This document shows positions 63,976 to 64,000 of a stretch of 64,000 nt of DNA, in pieces. The stretch comes from Planctomicrobium piriforme. Lineage in GTDB: Bacteria; Planctomycetota; Planctomycetia; Planctomycetales; Planctomycetaceae. Positions within the stretch are counted from its first letter, which is position 1, and each line of letters begins with the position of its first letter. The notes beneath the pieces are model-generated. The model was not told where the DNA came from. It did no database searches and saw only the letters and a program-made list of their open reading frames with translations. Made by a program: the position numbers and the translations under genes. The stretch spans positions 1-64,000 of the forward strand of contig CAMATH010000009.1 of NCBI GenBank assembly GCA_945860955.1, read 5' to 3'.

Positions 63976-64000
63976 CTCGGTTGGAGGAACTCGCCCGAGC

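Noticed and set aside
1-64000. CRISPR arrays, tRNA or rRNA genes, transposases, phage genes
   Set aside because: I looked for regular repeats with spacers, cloverleaf-like GGTTCGA arms and typical transposase or phage proteins and saw none; only dispersed palindromes are present.

Overview
The window looks like chromosome of a planctomycete of the Planctomycetaceae type. The evidence is the set of protein families: two cytochrome-motif DUF1549/DUF1553 proteins, a DUF1501 protein with a twin-arginine leader, a CotH-kinase protein, a WD40 plus pre-peptidase C-terminal domain secreted protein, a neutral-ceramidase-like protein, an AXE1-type esterase, and several TIM-barrel isomerase and Gfo/Idh genes. 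The GC content is fairly high and genes are densely packed on both strands. Every assignment comes from reading the translated sequence against remembered families; no search was run.

Layout. Positions 1-8805: a possible 28-residue membrane peptide, a two-gene secreted-protein operon (DUF1549/1553 then WD40/PPC), an orphan Wzz-like membrane protein, a lipoprotein and a MEKHLA protein. Positions 9087-13251: a four-gene minus-strand operon for an exported molybdenum hydroxylase (2Fe-2S subunit with a Tat signal, molybdopterin subunit, FAD subunit, then a five-cysteine small protein), closed by a 20-bp perfect hairpin terminator. Positions 13540-16470: CotH and DUF1501 genes. Positions 16642-19591: GNAT, Nudix, nitrilase and phosphatidylserine synthase in one run. 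Positions 19672-26742: a 1611-residue membrane-anchored TPR protein, SlyX, a PspA-like protein and an ECF sigma factor. Positions 26803-32661: a LarA-like protein without the nickel ligands, a secreted protein with a large palindromic repeat in its leader region, DinB, an APC permease and lpxK.

Positions 32786-40445: DUF5684, isoaspartyl peptidase/asparaginase, ceramidase-like, esterase, Uma2 and argC. Positions 40668-45335: a cupin/phosphomannose-isomerase-like protein, two TIM-barrel isomerases and a Gfo/Idh oxidoreductase, probably a carbohydrate module. Positions 45513-49779: a BPL_N-type gene remnant, a lipoprotein, a beta-helix protein, a small conserved-looking protein, an alcohol dehydrogenase and cysC. 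Positions 50058-63975: priA, a secreted alpha/beta hydrolase, smc translationally coupled to a FlgI-like lipoprotein with HEAT-like repeats, DUF2784, a PSCyt1/DUF1549/DUF1553 protein and a MoaD/ThiS-like protein with an unusual N-terminal extension.

No tRNA, rRNA, CRISPR array, transposase or phage gene was seen. Repetitive DNA consists of two copies of a GAGCCGCGCCCGT palindromic element, one 95-bp GGACGGGTC palindrome and a degenerate CAGGAT repeat. No complete novel system could be demonstrated. The best leads are the FlgI-like/SMC coupling, the Cys-rich partner of the exported molybdenum enzyme, the ECF/PspA/SlyX/TPR group and the palindrome inside a leader sequence.
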